A stretch of DNA of 64,000 nt from Antedon mediterranea (taxonomy: Eukaryota; Echinodermata; Crinoidea; Comatulida; Antedonidae): contig NC_092673.1 of NCBI RefSeq assembly GCF_964355755.1, forward strand, positions 9,679,001 through 9,743,000, given 5' to 3'. Under the pieces are notes generated by a model that saw nothing but the letters and a program-made list of their open reading frames with translations, made no database searches and had not been told where the DNA came from. Positions 24,595 through 34,698 of the stretch are shown here, piece by piece. The position numbers and the translations under genes were made by a program. How positions within the stretch are numbered: position 1 is the stretch's first letter; each line of letters begins with the position of its first letter.

Positions 24595-24974
24595 ATGGAT
24601 TTTTTTTCATTCATTACTTTGTATCAAATTATCAACATGAACGCTTGTATTGAATGCCAACAACCAGTTATCGAGAATCAAGAAGGACTGCTATGTGAGG
24701 AGTATGATAGTATAGTGACGCGAGCTGAGTATTTAAGAGGAGTGGAAAATGGTTACATTGAGTGGAGTTGCCGACAATGTTCTGAAAATGATCAACCGAT
24801 GCCAGATGAAATCGATGTGTTTGCCGTCGACCTTGGACAGTTTGTTGAGCCAGAAGTACATCAGGAAGTCGAGAGGAGAATCCTTATCCACAACCGAATC
24901 CTGTGGCAGGAAATGACGACGAGGGTGATGAAATCCAGTACGTAGTGGAGGAAGGCACATCGGCGAAAGGAAAT
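24595..24974 (+). CDS. Exon 1: Cys-rich finger and linker
   Basis: The likelier start is the second ATG (24637, MNACIEC). CIEC...LLC...WSCRQC keeps the outer ligands of a PHD-like finger, but the middle Cys/His ligands look replaced (CEEYDSIVTRAEY where C..C...H..C is usual). Frame 1 runs to about 24873. After a small indel in a GAGAGGAG run the frame continues as ENPYPQPNPVAGNDDEG up to the donor AAT/GTAAGG. Confidence 0.65.
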
Positions 24975-25337
24975 GTAAGGGTGTATTTTATATAGCTCTT
25001 TTCATAGTTCAGAATTGATTTTGTTATTAGCAGAAATGCAATAATTCTCTGTCTAGGATTGAAAAATAATTGATTTAATTTACATTCTTATTGTTATTTT
25101 AAATAATTATACCGTATTAGATATAGTATTTGTTTCACAGTGCTTTACACATGTTATTCTTAATGTAATAATGTAAAGTAATATACGGAAGAAGAAGTGA
25201 GGCAGGTCCAATTATAAATCAATATTTTTAACTTTATTTTTTGTTGATCTTCTGAAGCAAGTTCCAAATGTTGAAACATGATTTGCCTAACTTTTCTTTG
25301 CGTTTGATTTATTATCATATGACATTTTTTTTAACAG

Positions 25338-25515
25338 GCAACTTTGATAGATAGCCTAGGATACCAATATACAAAGAAGGTTGATCGGAGGAGGGCTAAC
25401 ACAACTTGGAGGTGCTACCGTAGGACTCCTGCTTTAACCTGTAAAGCAACGGTTTTAGAAAGAGATGGGGTATACACTAGAGGACTCCACGAGCACATAT
25501 GCGGGATGATGCCAG
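25338..25515 (+). CDS. Exon 2: FLYWCH zinc finger
   Basis: Acceptor TTTTTTTTAACAG. The product LIDSLGYQYTKK...TTWRCYRR...CKATV...HEHICG has the FLYWCH order: Y, WRC, C and H-x-H ligands. Such fingers bind DNA in MULE transposases and metazoan FLYWCH regulators. It ends in phase 1 at the donor CCAG/GTACTG. Confidence 0.85.
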
Positions 25516-25787
25516 GTACTGTATGCATTTATAGTTTTTATCATCTCATCTACATTTTTTTAATTCAGCAATATATATGCATGGCAAAATCAATTTTTTT
25601 ATAAAGTACAGCACGTATATCTGTTCCGAAAACTGTTCGAGTTTCTCGACGTTTCGATCAATATAAATTGACCATTAAAAAAAAACTTATAACATGTTTG
25701 CAAATCATGCACTTTTACTCAAAATGATCGTGAATTAATTATTAATAATGTGTGTATTTCTTTTTCCCTTTCTTGTTTACTCTACAG

Positions 25788-26130
25788 GACGTGGTAAGGT
25801 GGCCGTAATCAAGATAAAAGCTACAGCTCTGGAACAACTTTTCAACTCAGCAGCTGAAATCGTGGACACCATAATGCGTGATGACATCGGTGTTGGGCAA
25901 ATTGCTTTTCATCCTACTCTGCCTAAACCTTCCAGCCTCGCAAGACAAGCCAACTTACGAAGAAAGTTGTCTAGACCAAGGCATCCGTCCAACTTGCAAT
26001 TTGAACTCCAAAACCAACACATAGCATTAGCACCAGGCTTTCTTCGAGATGATGTGGTCATTGATGGTGGGCGGCATGTTTTATTTGCAACTGATGCTAT
26101 GATGGACATACTGGCAAGAGCAAGAGTGTG
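25788..26130 (+). CDS. Exon 3: linker domain before the transposase core
   Basis: Acceptor CTCTACAG. It encodes about 114 residues including FNSAAEIVDTIM, LPKPSSLARQANLRRK and HVLFATDAMMDILARARVW, the region that precedes the first catalytic Asp in FLYWCH-MULE proteins. The donor TG/GTAAGA splits the Trp codon of WYLDGTF. Confidence 0.8.
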
Positions 26131-26233
26131 GTAAGAATTTTTCCTGTACACTTTCATTTTGTTTAAATTACAATGTACATACTTGTCTTGTTTCATTAAC
26201 ATTCTTATAACATTTTTAAAACTATCTTTACAG

Positions 26234-26513
26234 GTACTTGGATGGTACGTTTAAGTTGATAAGAGATCCGTTTTATCAGCTATTCAGTATTCACAGCTTT
26301 ATCAGGATGGGGACATTGGTGAAGCAAGTACCGCTACTATTTGCTGTGATGTCAGGCAAGAGGAGTGTGAACTATACGGCCGTGTTGCGCTCTGTTATGC
26401 GGATGTTGCCGAAAAACAACGTGGTGGCAGACTATGAGGCATCTATATGGGAGTCTATTCGCCAAGTACTACCAAATGTTGAAATTGCTGGATGTCTTTT
26501 TCATTACACACAG
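26234..26513 (+). CDS. Exon 4: MULE catalytic core
   Basis: Encodes WYLDGTFKLIRDPFYQLFSI, VPLLFAVMSGKRSVNY, VVADYEASIW and GCLFHYTQ, the first and second catalytic Asp residues and the conserved C..H motif of MULE transposases. It is fully open and ends in phase 0 at CAG/GTATGT. Confidence 0.9.
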
Positions 26514-26644
26514 GTATGTGATGTCTTTTATTTATTGTTTTTATTTTTACAACAAAGACAACCTTGTTATCTTAATTTGAATGCGTTGTTCGGCGTTTTT
26601 CGTTTAATTTTCTTAACTAACAATTTAATTTTTCTCTCTTACAG

Positions 26645-26958
26645 GCAATCTTTCGAAAGGTGCAGGATGTCGGTCTGCAGAGAGCGTACCGCCAACAAGC
26701 AGCAACGCGACTTTTCATCAGACAACTTATGGCTCTTCCAACGCTACCAGTGGAACATGTGGAGGCTGTCTTCAGACGGATGCGACGCAACGCCGGAACA
26801 ATCGCCTCAACTCCAGGAACTTCTCACTTACATGGACGACTAGTGGATTAATGGTGACATCTACAGTCCAATGGATTGGGTGATATTCCGACAGCAAATT
26901 CGTACCAACAACGATTTGGAAGGTTACCACCAACGCCTCAATCACAGAGCTAAACGAG
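26645..26958 (+). CDS. Exon 5: end of catalytic core, with frameshift and stop
   Basis: Begins AIFRKVQDVGLQRAYRQQ in frame with exon 4. After EAVFRRMRRNAG the family sequence continues in another frame (SPQLQELLTYMDD), hits TAG at 26841-26843, then resumes as WINGDIYSPMDW ... NNDLEGYHQRLNHRAKR. NNDLEG supplies the third catalytic acid. The donor is CGAG/GTAAGT. Confidence 0.8.
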
Positions 26959-27026
26959 GTAAGTTAGTTTTTTATGTTCTTTTAAATATAGTTTGTTATT
27001 TAACATTGTTTTTTTCTCCTTTACAG

Positions 27027-27262
27027 CGCACCTTCACTTCTACTTGCTGTGTAAGCTTCTTCACGAGGAGAGTGAGATGGTCGCCATCAATGCAGAGCTC
27101 ATTTTTAGAGAGGTTGAGATCCGAAGACAGTCACGACATGCCGTCATTGCAACACAACGATTGAACGGATACTGGGACGAGTACATAAGAGGTGCACGAA
27201 CTGCAAGATCGTTGCTGTTAGCATCAAGCCGTGTTATCAGCCGAAACGCACGTAATCCTTAG
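27027..27262 (+). CDS. Exon 6: C-terminus
   Basis: Acceptor CTCCTTTACAG. The open frame HLHFYLLCKLLHEESEMV ... RLNGYWDEYIRG ends with TAG at 27260-27262. This is the helical tail usual after the E motif in this family. Confidence 0.8.
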
Positions 27263-27372
27263 TATCTAAATCAAGACTTCACTAATACAAATAGTGTAAT
27301 ATTTAATTAACGTTGCTAGTGTATAAACATATTTTTTAAGCACTTACTATTGTGATTTAAGGTATTTTGAAA

Positions 27373-27378
27373 AATAAA
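27373..27378 (+). terminator. Possible polyadenylation signal
   Basis: AATAAA about 110 nt downstream of the stop of the MULE-like gene. In sequence this AT-rich a chance match is likely. Confidence 0.3.
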
Positions 27379-27529
27379 GTAAATCAGTTCTCTATAATTA
27401 CTAGACTCTATGCAAACAAACTTATTTAAGCAATCTGATTATTATTTTATTATTATTTTTAATGATTATTGAAATCTATTGTACTGTGCATATATGAAAT
27501 AAATTAATTATAAAGTTCGTTTTGATTCA

Positions 27530-28260
27530 TAATACATAAATAAATCGGTTTACAAAAGTGAAACACGTTGTTTCCTTTAATCGTTTATTAAACCCAAGTG
27601 AAATAAAGAATAATTTGGGTATAAAAATAAATTGGATTAGTGAATACACTACACTTGTTGAAGCAATTCCAAAAATGTGGATAAATGTAATTAAGAAAAA
27701 CAATAAACAGGTAAATAATATGGTTACAAAATGTGACGTAATCGATACAATTTTAGGAACGACCACAAAAGATGCATATTTATACTTTGTCGACAGCATT
27801 TTTATTCCTCCTCAATGTATACGTAAATGGGAGAATGTCTTTACAATTACAATAAAATGGCCAGAAGTTTGGAAACAAAAAGTATTAAATGAAAAAAACA
27901 AAAAATATGCACAATTTAATTATAAATTGTTGAATCGAACTATTCCTACCAATAGTCGATTATATATGTGGAATATTAAGAGTACTAGTAAATGCAATAA
28001 TTGTGATGCCTTTGACGATGAAAAACACATGTTCTTTGAATGTCCAGGTAACAAGAATTTATGGAGAAATATACATAAAATTTTTTTAAATATTGATGGT
28101 AGTAAAAGCTCTTTTAAAGAGCTCATTCTTGGCAGTGGAAATTGTACAAAAAACCAATTATATACCATCGCTACCTATTCTATTTATAAAATAAAAATAT
28201 AAAATGAATTTAAAAAAACTGTTTTGTCAAAATCCATGGGTGGTCTTTAAATCTAATGAA
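27530..28260 (+). mobile_element. Tx1/L1-type LINE, ORF2 C-terminus
   Basis: Open frame 27558-28202 (214 residues) with FNYKLLNRTIPTNSRLYMWN and then C-x2-C ... H-x4-C (SKCNNCDAFDDEKHMFFECP) and LWRNI. This is the zf-RVT domain at the C-terminus of L1/Tx1-like LINE reverse transcriptases. The N-terminal part (SFNRLLNPSEIKNN, KINWISEY) aligns with the region 52471-53115 in the second copy, so both belong to one family. It is 5'-truncated; the endonuclease and RT are absent. The gap 28203-28772 after it is AT-rich with no feature except a short repeat near 28570-28630. Confidence 0.8.
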
Positions 28261-28772
28261 GTTGATATGACTGCCGTAGGTTTGATTTAAATGTGTTTTA
28301 TTATATTTATTTTACCATACAATGTAGCATAATTATATTGCATGAATTAATTTTAAATATATTCAGTTTATATTACACAACAAAATAGAAAAAAAAAGAA
28401 AATGTATTTATTAAAAATAAGTATGTAACAAAAATATGAAATAAATGTGAATGAATCTCACAAAAGAGAAGAGAAAAAAAAACTGTAATATAATATTTAA
28501 TGTTATGTGAAATAAAAATAATGATCTGTTTTAATATTAAAGCCATGACCACCATTAATTGTAAACAATTAATTTGAATAAAATGTCCTTGTTTGTATGT
28601 TGAATAAAATGTCCTTGTTTGTATTTTGAATAAATTTGTGTTTTTAGTGTCTGTGTGTGTATTGTTTGTAATTAAAGTTGCTATTGTTGCGTTGAATCGA
28701 TTGTGTTGAGTTTGTGATGTGAACGCGGTAAACGCCCTAAGTTGTCTTCTTAACTAACGTAAATGTTATTAA

Positions 28773-29827
28773 CTAGATTTGAACTCGTCACTACGGACGA
28801 GTTAGGTTATCCGCAGCGCAAAGGCCACGCGCACGTCATACGTTAGAATATTGCGCGCAGAAAAACGATTATGCCATTGAAACAATTTAGTGCGCTCTCT
28901 ATTTTGCGTCACGTCTAAGTATATATGGTATACACTATATACTGTATATGTACTACATACAGTGTAGAATAGGTGAAAATAAGTGACCAAAGTTATTGAC
29001 GCTTTTGAACATGATGACGTCATAAACATTTTAAAAATGGTAAATCGTGCGAAAGATAATTGATTGAACTAGACAATATAAAAAAATGGGGGAAAATGGA
29101 ATACGGATAAGTGGCGATGCGCTCTATTAAATGTCATGAGCTATGACGAAAGAGACAAAAATCCTATATTTCATATTTGAGTGGCCATACGATGACGTCA
29201 CAATGTCCGGTTAGCCATATCGATGCATTATTCTATATCTACAACTCATCTACTTTTGACAAATTTTTTAACTTTTTTATCAAAAACGCGCGCGAATTGT
29301 TCAATTCGACGTGCTCGTATGACGTGATTTTAAGTCGAAATTGTTTGAAAGTTGGTAAAATTACTAGAGAAGGCTGAAAAAACAAAAATCAAGCAAAAAT
29401 ACATGTTTTTGGCCTACGTGCGCACGCGCGCGTAAAAATATTGCGCACTCGTGGGAATTTTTTAAATGCTCAAAATGACATGAAACGCGTAGAAAGTTGA
29501 TTAGAAATGGATTTTTCGCAATTTGAATTTTTAAACGCGCGTGCGCGTGTAACTTTCTGGGAATCCATAGAAAGTTTGCGCTTGATATGACTTAAATTTT
29601 CACCAAGTTTCAATACAAAATGACTTTTGGTTTTTAATCTATGATCAATCATTGAAATTCATAAAATCGCGCGTAACTTACGCTGCGCAACTCCGAAATC
29701 GTCCAAAAGCTTGGCTGCACATCTACAGCTATAGGTCAATCTTATGACAAAGTTATACAATCTTATGTTGGCCAGAATTAGAGATATGCGACCAACAAAA
29801 TTTGTGGAAAAAAAGAACATAGAAAAA
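28773..29827 (-). mobile_element. Helitron-like element (H3), inverted
   Basis: Minus-strand 3' end at 28773: hairpin AACTCGTC..GACGAGTT followed by CAAAT and CTAG, then T. It shares the H1/H2 body words (TACGAGCACGTCGAATT, ACGCGCGC, GTGACGTCAT) at lower identity, so it is a separate subfamily. Its 5' end lies against the next copy. Confidence 0.6.
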
Positions 29828-31044
29828 CTAGATTTGAACTCGTCACTACGGACGAGTTAGGTTATCCGCAGCGCAAAAGGCACGTGCACGTCATACGTTA
29901 GAATATTACGCGCAGAAAAACGATTATGCCATTGAAAAAATAATAGTGCGCACTCTATTTTGCGTCACGTCTGAGTATATACGGTATACACTATATACTG
30001 TATACGTACTACATACAGTGCAGAATAGTGAAAAGAAGTGACCAAAGTTATTGACGCTTTTGAACATGATGACGTAATAACAATTTAAAAAATTGTAAAT
30101 CATGCGAAAGATAATTGATTGACCTAAACAATATAAAAAATGGAGGGCAATGTAATACGGATAATTGGAGATGCGCTCTATTAAATGTGATAAGCTATGA
30201 CGAAAGAGACAAAAATCCTATTATTTATATCCGAGTGGCCATACAATGACGTCACAATGTCCGGTTAGCCATATTTATGCATGATTCGATATCTACAACT
30301 CATCTACTTCCAGAATATGTAATTTAAAAAAAAGTTCACTACGTAGTTTAAAATTTATGACTGTTTAAAAAAAGGTCTAATTTTGACGGAATTTTTGAAC
30401 TTTTTCATAAAAAACGCGTGCAAATTATCCAATTCTACGTGCTCGTATGACGTGATTTTAAGTCGAAATTGATTGAAAATTGATAAATTTACTAGAAAAG
30501 GCTGAAAAAACCAAAATCAAGCAAAAAAATTATGTTTTTGCACTACGTGCGCACGCGCGTAAAAATATTGACATGAAACGCATAGAAAGTTGATTAGAAA
30601 TTGATTTTTCGCATTTTGAAATTTTAAACGCGTGTGCGCGCGTAACTTTTTGTGAAACATGCCATTTTTAATCCATAGAAAGTTTGCGCATTATATGACT
30701 TAAATTTTCATCAAGTTTCAATCAAAAACGACTTTTAGTTTTTATTCTATGATCAATCATTGAAATTCACAAACTTACGCTGCGCAACTCCGAAATCGTC
30801 CAAAAGCTTGGCTGCACTTATGACAAAGTTATACAATGTTATATGTGCCAGAATTAGAGATATGTGACCAACAAAATTCGTGGAAAGAAAGAAGAACAAA
30901 GAAAAAGAAAAAAAAAGAAAAAAAAAAAAGATCCTGACAATAACAAGGGGTTATCCGCCAAGTGCGGATAACCAAAAAAAAAAAGAAAAAAAAAAAGATC
31001 CTGACAATAACAAAAGGTTATCCGCCAAGTGCGGATAACCAATT
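29828..31044 (-). mobile_element. Helitron-like element (H4), tandem to H3
   Basis: Same orientation and 3' terminus (CTAG at 29828-29831, same hairpin) as H3, head-to-tail with it. The body matches H3 closely. The 5' side (30893-31041) has a purine-rich tract and two copies of a GGTTATCCGC/GCGGATAACC hairpin. The 3' subterminal part holds GGTTATCCGC once. Confidence 0.55.
30893..31041. repeat. Tandem duplication with 10-bp-stem hairpins
   Basis: A segment of about 70 bp (A/G-rich run, AGATCCTGACAATAACAA, then GGTTATCCGC-CAAGT-GCGGATAACC) is present twice in a row. Each copy forms a perfect 10-bp stem with a 5-nt loop. Confidence 0.8.
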
Positions 31045-31465
31045 ATATGTTATATAATTTAATTGCGAACATGATGACATTCCGCAACGAAACCGCTTCA
31101 TTTGTTTGAAAGAAAGAAGTGTTTTTAATCGTGCTCTTCAGTGTGTTTGAAATTCAGTTTTTCCAAGTGAATTTGACTTTGCTATGGTGTTTTGGATGTA
31201 TCCAGTCGTTATTATTTCACTGGTGAACATTCTTGTTGGTATTTATGTTTGATCTGTGGTCCAATTTCGTGAATTTTAGATGTTTTTTGATGTATTTGTG
31301 CCATCGGAACTAAGGAATTCCGGATCACACCGTGATTTGCATTTCGCGCCAAACCAGCTGCTGTAGTAGCCTACGGTGTAGTACACTGGCTCGCTCGTTG
31401 ATTAGCTGTACCGGTACAACAAACACATATCTGGACCTATTTGAGTTGCCTTATTTAACAACATA

Positions 31466-31903
31466 ATGGCTCTATTTAGTTGTTTGATGACATTACTCTG
31501 CACATTATTTCTGAGATCAATCATATTTCAACCAGGTTCATTTGATTGTCTGGTTCGTCAACTCAGCTATAATAACGAAAATGTTCACTATAACATCCGT
31601 GTCGGTGAGTCGTTTTCTCTTGTTTTGCATACATGTGCTAGCATTAATAACACCACAAGAAAACGATATATAAGTAAGCCTGTGAGATATTACGCCAATC
31701 ATTATTCGACTTTTAACCTATGTTTGTTGGTTAGTGGCGACATTCATCCTCACCCAGGCCCAGAGCTGATGCATAGGAACAAGAGCCAGCATATTGGAAA
31801 CGGTAATAGTACGAAGAATACATGTGAATCTTGCGCTAAAACGACGAGACGCAATAAAAAATGTCTGATTTGCTGTGAATGTCATCAATCCATGAGCGTG
31901 TAA
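31466..31903 (+). CDS. LINE leader: 2A-like motif and zinc finger
   Basis: 145 codons from ATG 31466. The N-terminal 30 residues are hydrophobic. The motif GDIHPHPGP (GDI codon start 31736) resembles the DxExNPGP ribosome-skipping motif, but E is P and N is H, so skipping is doubtful. Then CESCAKTTRRNKKCLICCEC, the first half of a PHD-like finger of the kind that opens CR1-type ORFs. The frame stops at 31901-31903. The continuation (NICSLPQLSDSFF) is in another frame, and part of the finger seems missing. Confidence 0.65.
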   Translation: MALFSCLMTLLCTLFLRSIIFQPGSFDCLVRQLSYNNENVHYNIRVGESFSLVLHTCASINNTTRKRYISKPVRYYANHYSTFNLCLLVSGDIHPHPGPELMHRNKSQHIGNGNSTKNTCESCAKTTRRNKKCLICCECHQSMSV

Positions 31904-33167
31904 CATCTGCTCCCTACCACAACTATCGGACTCATTTTTTGACAACTTCTTGAACAACAACAGTATATTGTCACTTGCATCCAGCAATACATCAACTGAT
32001 TCCTCCATCATTGAAACTAACCTTATTCAAGTTGCTTTATTTAACGCCAGAAGTGTGGTGAATAAGATCGAAGAATTCCATGCGCGTATCGCAATTGATG
32101 AATTGGACATCTTGATTGTCACAGAAACGTGGCTGGACTCCTCTATTGATAGTACGGAACTGTTTCCAGACTCATTCGTTGTGTACAGAAAAGACCGTTC
32201 AAGACACGGTGGTGGTGTTCTGTTAGCTTTGAAGAACTCATTTAAATCCTCTATTGTTGACTTTCCTACTAACATTGAGGTCAAAATTATTGAAATAACT
32301 GTAAATAACAATTTTAACGTTTTAATATGTGCTGTTTATAGGCCACCGAGTTCAAATGACGATTGGCTCAATCAATTCCACGATGTCGTTGATTTTATCC
32401 TATCTATTTTACATAAGTACTGTGGTATAATTTTAACTGGTGATTTTAATTATGATTACGGTGTTGATAGTCCCTTAGTTTATAAGAAATTTAAAGAAAT
32501 TATTGCTCCACTTGATACTATACAATTTGTTGATTTTTTTACTCATGTTTCTAACACCAAAAGTGGCATTATTGGTCTGGTCTTGTGCAATAACCCTGAC
32601 ATTGTATGTAATTTCAGAAGTCATCCCGGTCTCAGTACAAGTGACCACCTTGGGGTTTATTTTAATATTAACGCTAGACGCAGTAAAGTTAAACCTGTAG
32701 ATAGATATTATTATCAATATAGTAAATGTGACCATGACGATCTTTTTACAACGTTGGGGGCGGTTCCTTGGGGCCTGTGCCTGGAACAATCAGACTGTGA
32801 GGAAATGTGGGAAAATTTTAAAGACCTTTTTCTCGCCACTATCAACGATTGTATCCCTAAAGTCAAAAGTAAAAAGAGAAACAGGCCAGCTTGGATAACT
32901 CAAGAAATGGTTTCCATGGCTCGTAAAAAGAAACGAATGCTAAAAGAGGCTCATCGTCATCCTCATAACCCAAGTAAGATGGACAAATATAGAAAGTTTA
33001 GTAATAAATTAAGAAACCTAACAAAAAAAGCTCATCTACAATATATTAGGAAATTAAGTGTCGCCTGTGTAAATGGTGACTCAAAACGTTTTTTTAGTTA
33101 TGTTAAGACAAGGCGTAAGACTGGACAAGTCAAAAACTTTGTTTTTAACGGTATACGGTACCCTTGA
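31902..33167 (+). CDS. LINE APE-type endonuclease region
   Basis: From about 32013 the product has the APE endonuclease motifs in order: FNARSVVNK, TETWLD, HGGGVLLALK, AVYRPPSSN, GDFNYD and TSDHLGV. It nicks target DNA to prime reverse transcription. One conserved position differs: the usual (I/L)DLVLTN reads IIGLVLCN, with Gly in place of Asp. A basic linker (RKKKRMLKEAHRHPHNPSK ... KRFFSYVKTRRK) leads to the RT. The frame ends at 33165-33167, and a one-base indel near 33158 joins it to the next frame. Confidence 0.85.
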   Translation, partial: NICSLPQLSDSFFDNFLNNNSILSLASSNTSTDSSIIETNLIQVALFNARSVVNKIEEFHARIAIDELDILIVTETWLDSSIDSTELFPDSFVVYRKDRSRHGGGVLLALKNSFKSSIVDFPTNIEVKIIEITVNNNFNVLICAVYRPPSSNDDWLNQFHDVVDFILSILHKYCGIILTGDFNYDYGVDSPLVYKKFKEIIAPLDTIQFVDFFTHVSNTKSGIIGLVLCNNPDIVCNFRSHPGLSTSDHLGVYFNINARRSKVKPVDRYYYQYSKCDHDDLFTTLGAVPWGLCLEQSDCEEMWENFKDLFLATINDCIPKVKSKKRNRPAWITQEMVSMARKKKRMLKEAHRHPHNPSKMDKYRKFSNKLRNLTKKAHLQYIRKLSVACVNGDSKRFFSYVKTRRKTGQVKNFVFNGIRYP

Positions 33168-34264
33168 TTTCCGATGTCGATGCGGTAAATGCATTTTCCA
33201 CATTCTTTGCGTCAAACTTTAACGAACCTAATCGTAATTTCAATGTTAACCATGAGATCTGTAATTGCGTTCACCCAGATATTGTTCCCCTTAATAACAT
33301 TAATATTACTGAAAAAACTATTTTCGAGGCTCTATTGTCCTTGAAACCCAACAAATCCCCTGGACCTGACGGGATTACACCTAAAATGTTATCCATGTCA
33401 GCTCCAATTATTGCCCCAGTGTTGTGCAAAATGTTTAACAAGTTCTTAACGGATGGCTTTGTACCAAAAGATTGGAAACTCGCGAATGTCACTCCTATTT
33501 TTAAGTCAGGTAATCGTAACGATGTTAATAATTATCGACCCATATCGCTATGTTCTATTATAGGTAAGGTTTTTGAACGTATTATAGCAGATAACATTCT
33601 TTTTCATCTTCAATTTTTTGGATTTATAAGTCCCACGCAACACGGGTTTTATCCAGGTAGATCGTGTATTACACAGGCCTCAGTGTTATATCATGATTGG
33701 TCAGAAACAATGGATGTTAGACAACCTCCTGTAATTGATGCAATATTCCTTGATTGGGAGAAGGCCTTTGACCATGTTCCTCATGATTTAGTAATCAAGA
33801 AACTTCACAACATGGGAGTATGTGGATCTCTCCTAAAGTGTCTTCACTCCTTTCTCAGTGACAGATTCCAACGTGTTGTTCTTAATAAGGAGCATTCTGA
33901 TTGGGATAGAGTGGGCTCGGGTGTTCCTCAGGGATCAGTGTTAGGCCCGCTTCTATTCAATCTCTTTGTTTATGACCTACCTCTAAATACCTCTTCTGTT
34001 ATGAAGCAGTATGCAGATGATACTGTAATTTATAAACCTATATTCAGTCGTCATGATGCACTTACCTTACAACAGGATCTTTGTAAAATTTCCAAATGTT
34101 GTGAGGATAATAAAATGAAATTAAATGCAAAGAAGTGTAAAGTCATGCACATAACTAGGAAACGTAATTATATCCCTCATTTCATTTATAAAATCAAATC
34201 CAATCCCCTTGAAGCTGTTAATTCACATAAATATCTTGGTATTAACTTCTGTGAAAAAAATCCA
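33158..34264 (+). CDS. LINE reverse transcriptase, C-terminus missing
   Basis: RT motifs in order: NKSPGPDGITPKML, YRPISLCSIIGKVFERII, QHGFYPGRSC, AIFLDWEKAFDHV (catalytic Asp), GSGVPQGSVLGPLLF, MKQYADDTVIY (catalytic YADD) and HKYLGINF. About 365 codons are open without a stop. After YLGINF the family sequence ends and the frame runs into unrelated DNA. The thumb/C-terminal domain is absent. Confidence 0.9.
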
Positions 34265-34390
34265 AAGTCCTTATACGATGACGTCACACACGTACCAGCA
34301 CCCCATTGGCCGATTATGACGTAATGCAATTTTACCGTACCTTTAGTAAACGGAAGTTAGGATACGGTACCGTATCTTTAGCCACGGCGT
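34265..34390 (-). mobile_element. Fragment of the GGTACGGTACC-ended element
   Basis: About 34310-34390 matches the inverted 14812-14915 segment (GCAATTTTACCGTAC, AAACGGAAG, GGATACGGTACCGTATC, TTTAGCC). It directly follows the broken LINE, so insertion and deletion may have removed the LINE 3' side. Confidence 0.6.
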
Positions 34391-34689
34391 TAATTCTTTT
34401 CTTTACACTTTTATTGTATACATTAAAAAAATATATAAAAAACCCAACTATGTTTACACAATATTCATTATTATAGTACGATAAACATAATAATACATAA
34501 ATAATTAAAAACATATAGCTGTTAATATTTATTAAGTCACATACGTCTAAAGTCATTTCAATCTGAAAAAAAAGTAAAACAGTTGTATTAAACCACACGT
34601 TGATTTGATTACACGTTGTATAACAAACGCCACACGCGGCGTTTCATACATTCAATTGTGTTTTAATTGGCGACCGTTTCAGTCGGCGA
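34391..34689. other. Short AT-rich spacer
   Basis: No gene. Just before the next element a 10-bp word CGACCGTTTC occurs twice. Confidence 0.3.
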
Positions 34690-34698
34690 CCGTTTCGG

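Larger units (their letters stand above)
24595..27262 (+). pseudogene. Six-exon FLYWCH + MULE transposase gene, broken
   Basis: Six exons with consensus GT-AG introns: 24595-24974, 25338-25515, 25788-26130, 26234-26513, 26645-26958 and 27027-27262. Intron phases are compatible throughout. Order: a Cys-rich finger, an acidic/proline linker, a FLYWCH zinc finger, a spacer domain, a MULE DDE transposase core and a helical C-terminus. FLYWCH-MULE proteins are Mutator-like transposases or their domesticated relatives; the enzyme would cut transposon ends in the nucleus. The catalytic residues read as D in WYLDGTF, D in VVADYEASIW and E in NNDLEGYHQRLN, with GCLFHYTQ between. Defects: a 1-2 nt frameshift near 24874 in exon 1, a frameshift in exon 5 between RRMRRNA and QLQELL, and a TAG at 26841-26843. 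No 9-bp-flanked TIRs were found, so transposon versus former host gene is open. Confidence 0.85.
31045..34264 (+). mobile_element. CR1-like LINE, nearly full 5' end, 3'-truncated
   Basis: 5' UTR of about 420 bp, then a leader with a 2A-like motif and a zinc finger, an APE-type endonuclease and a reverse transcriptase with intact YADD. Coding order and the GDI.P.PGP leader fit echinoderm CR1/L2-type elements, in which 2A sequences are known. Two frameshifts break it (near 31895 and 33160). Unusually for a LINE, the 5' side is present while the last part of ORF2 and the 3' UTR are missing. The sequence beyond about 34265 is a different repeat. Confidence 0.8.

Noticed and set aside
31718-32789. 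Minus-strand frames of 94-104 codons opposite the CR1-like LINE
   Set aside because: Shadows of the plus-strand endonuclease coding region.
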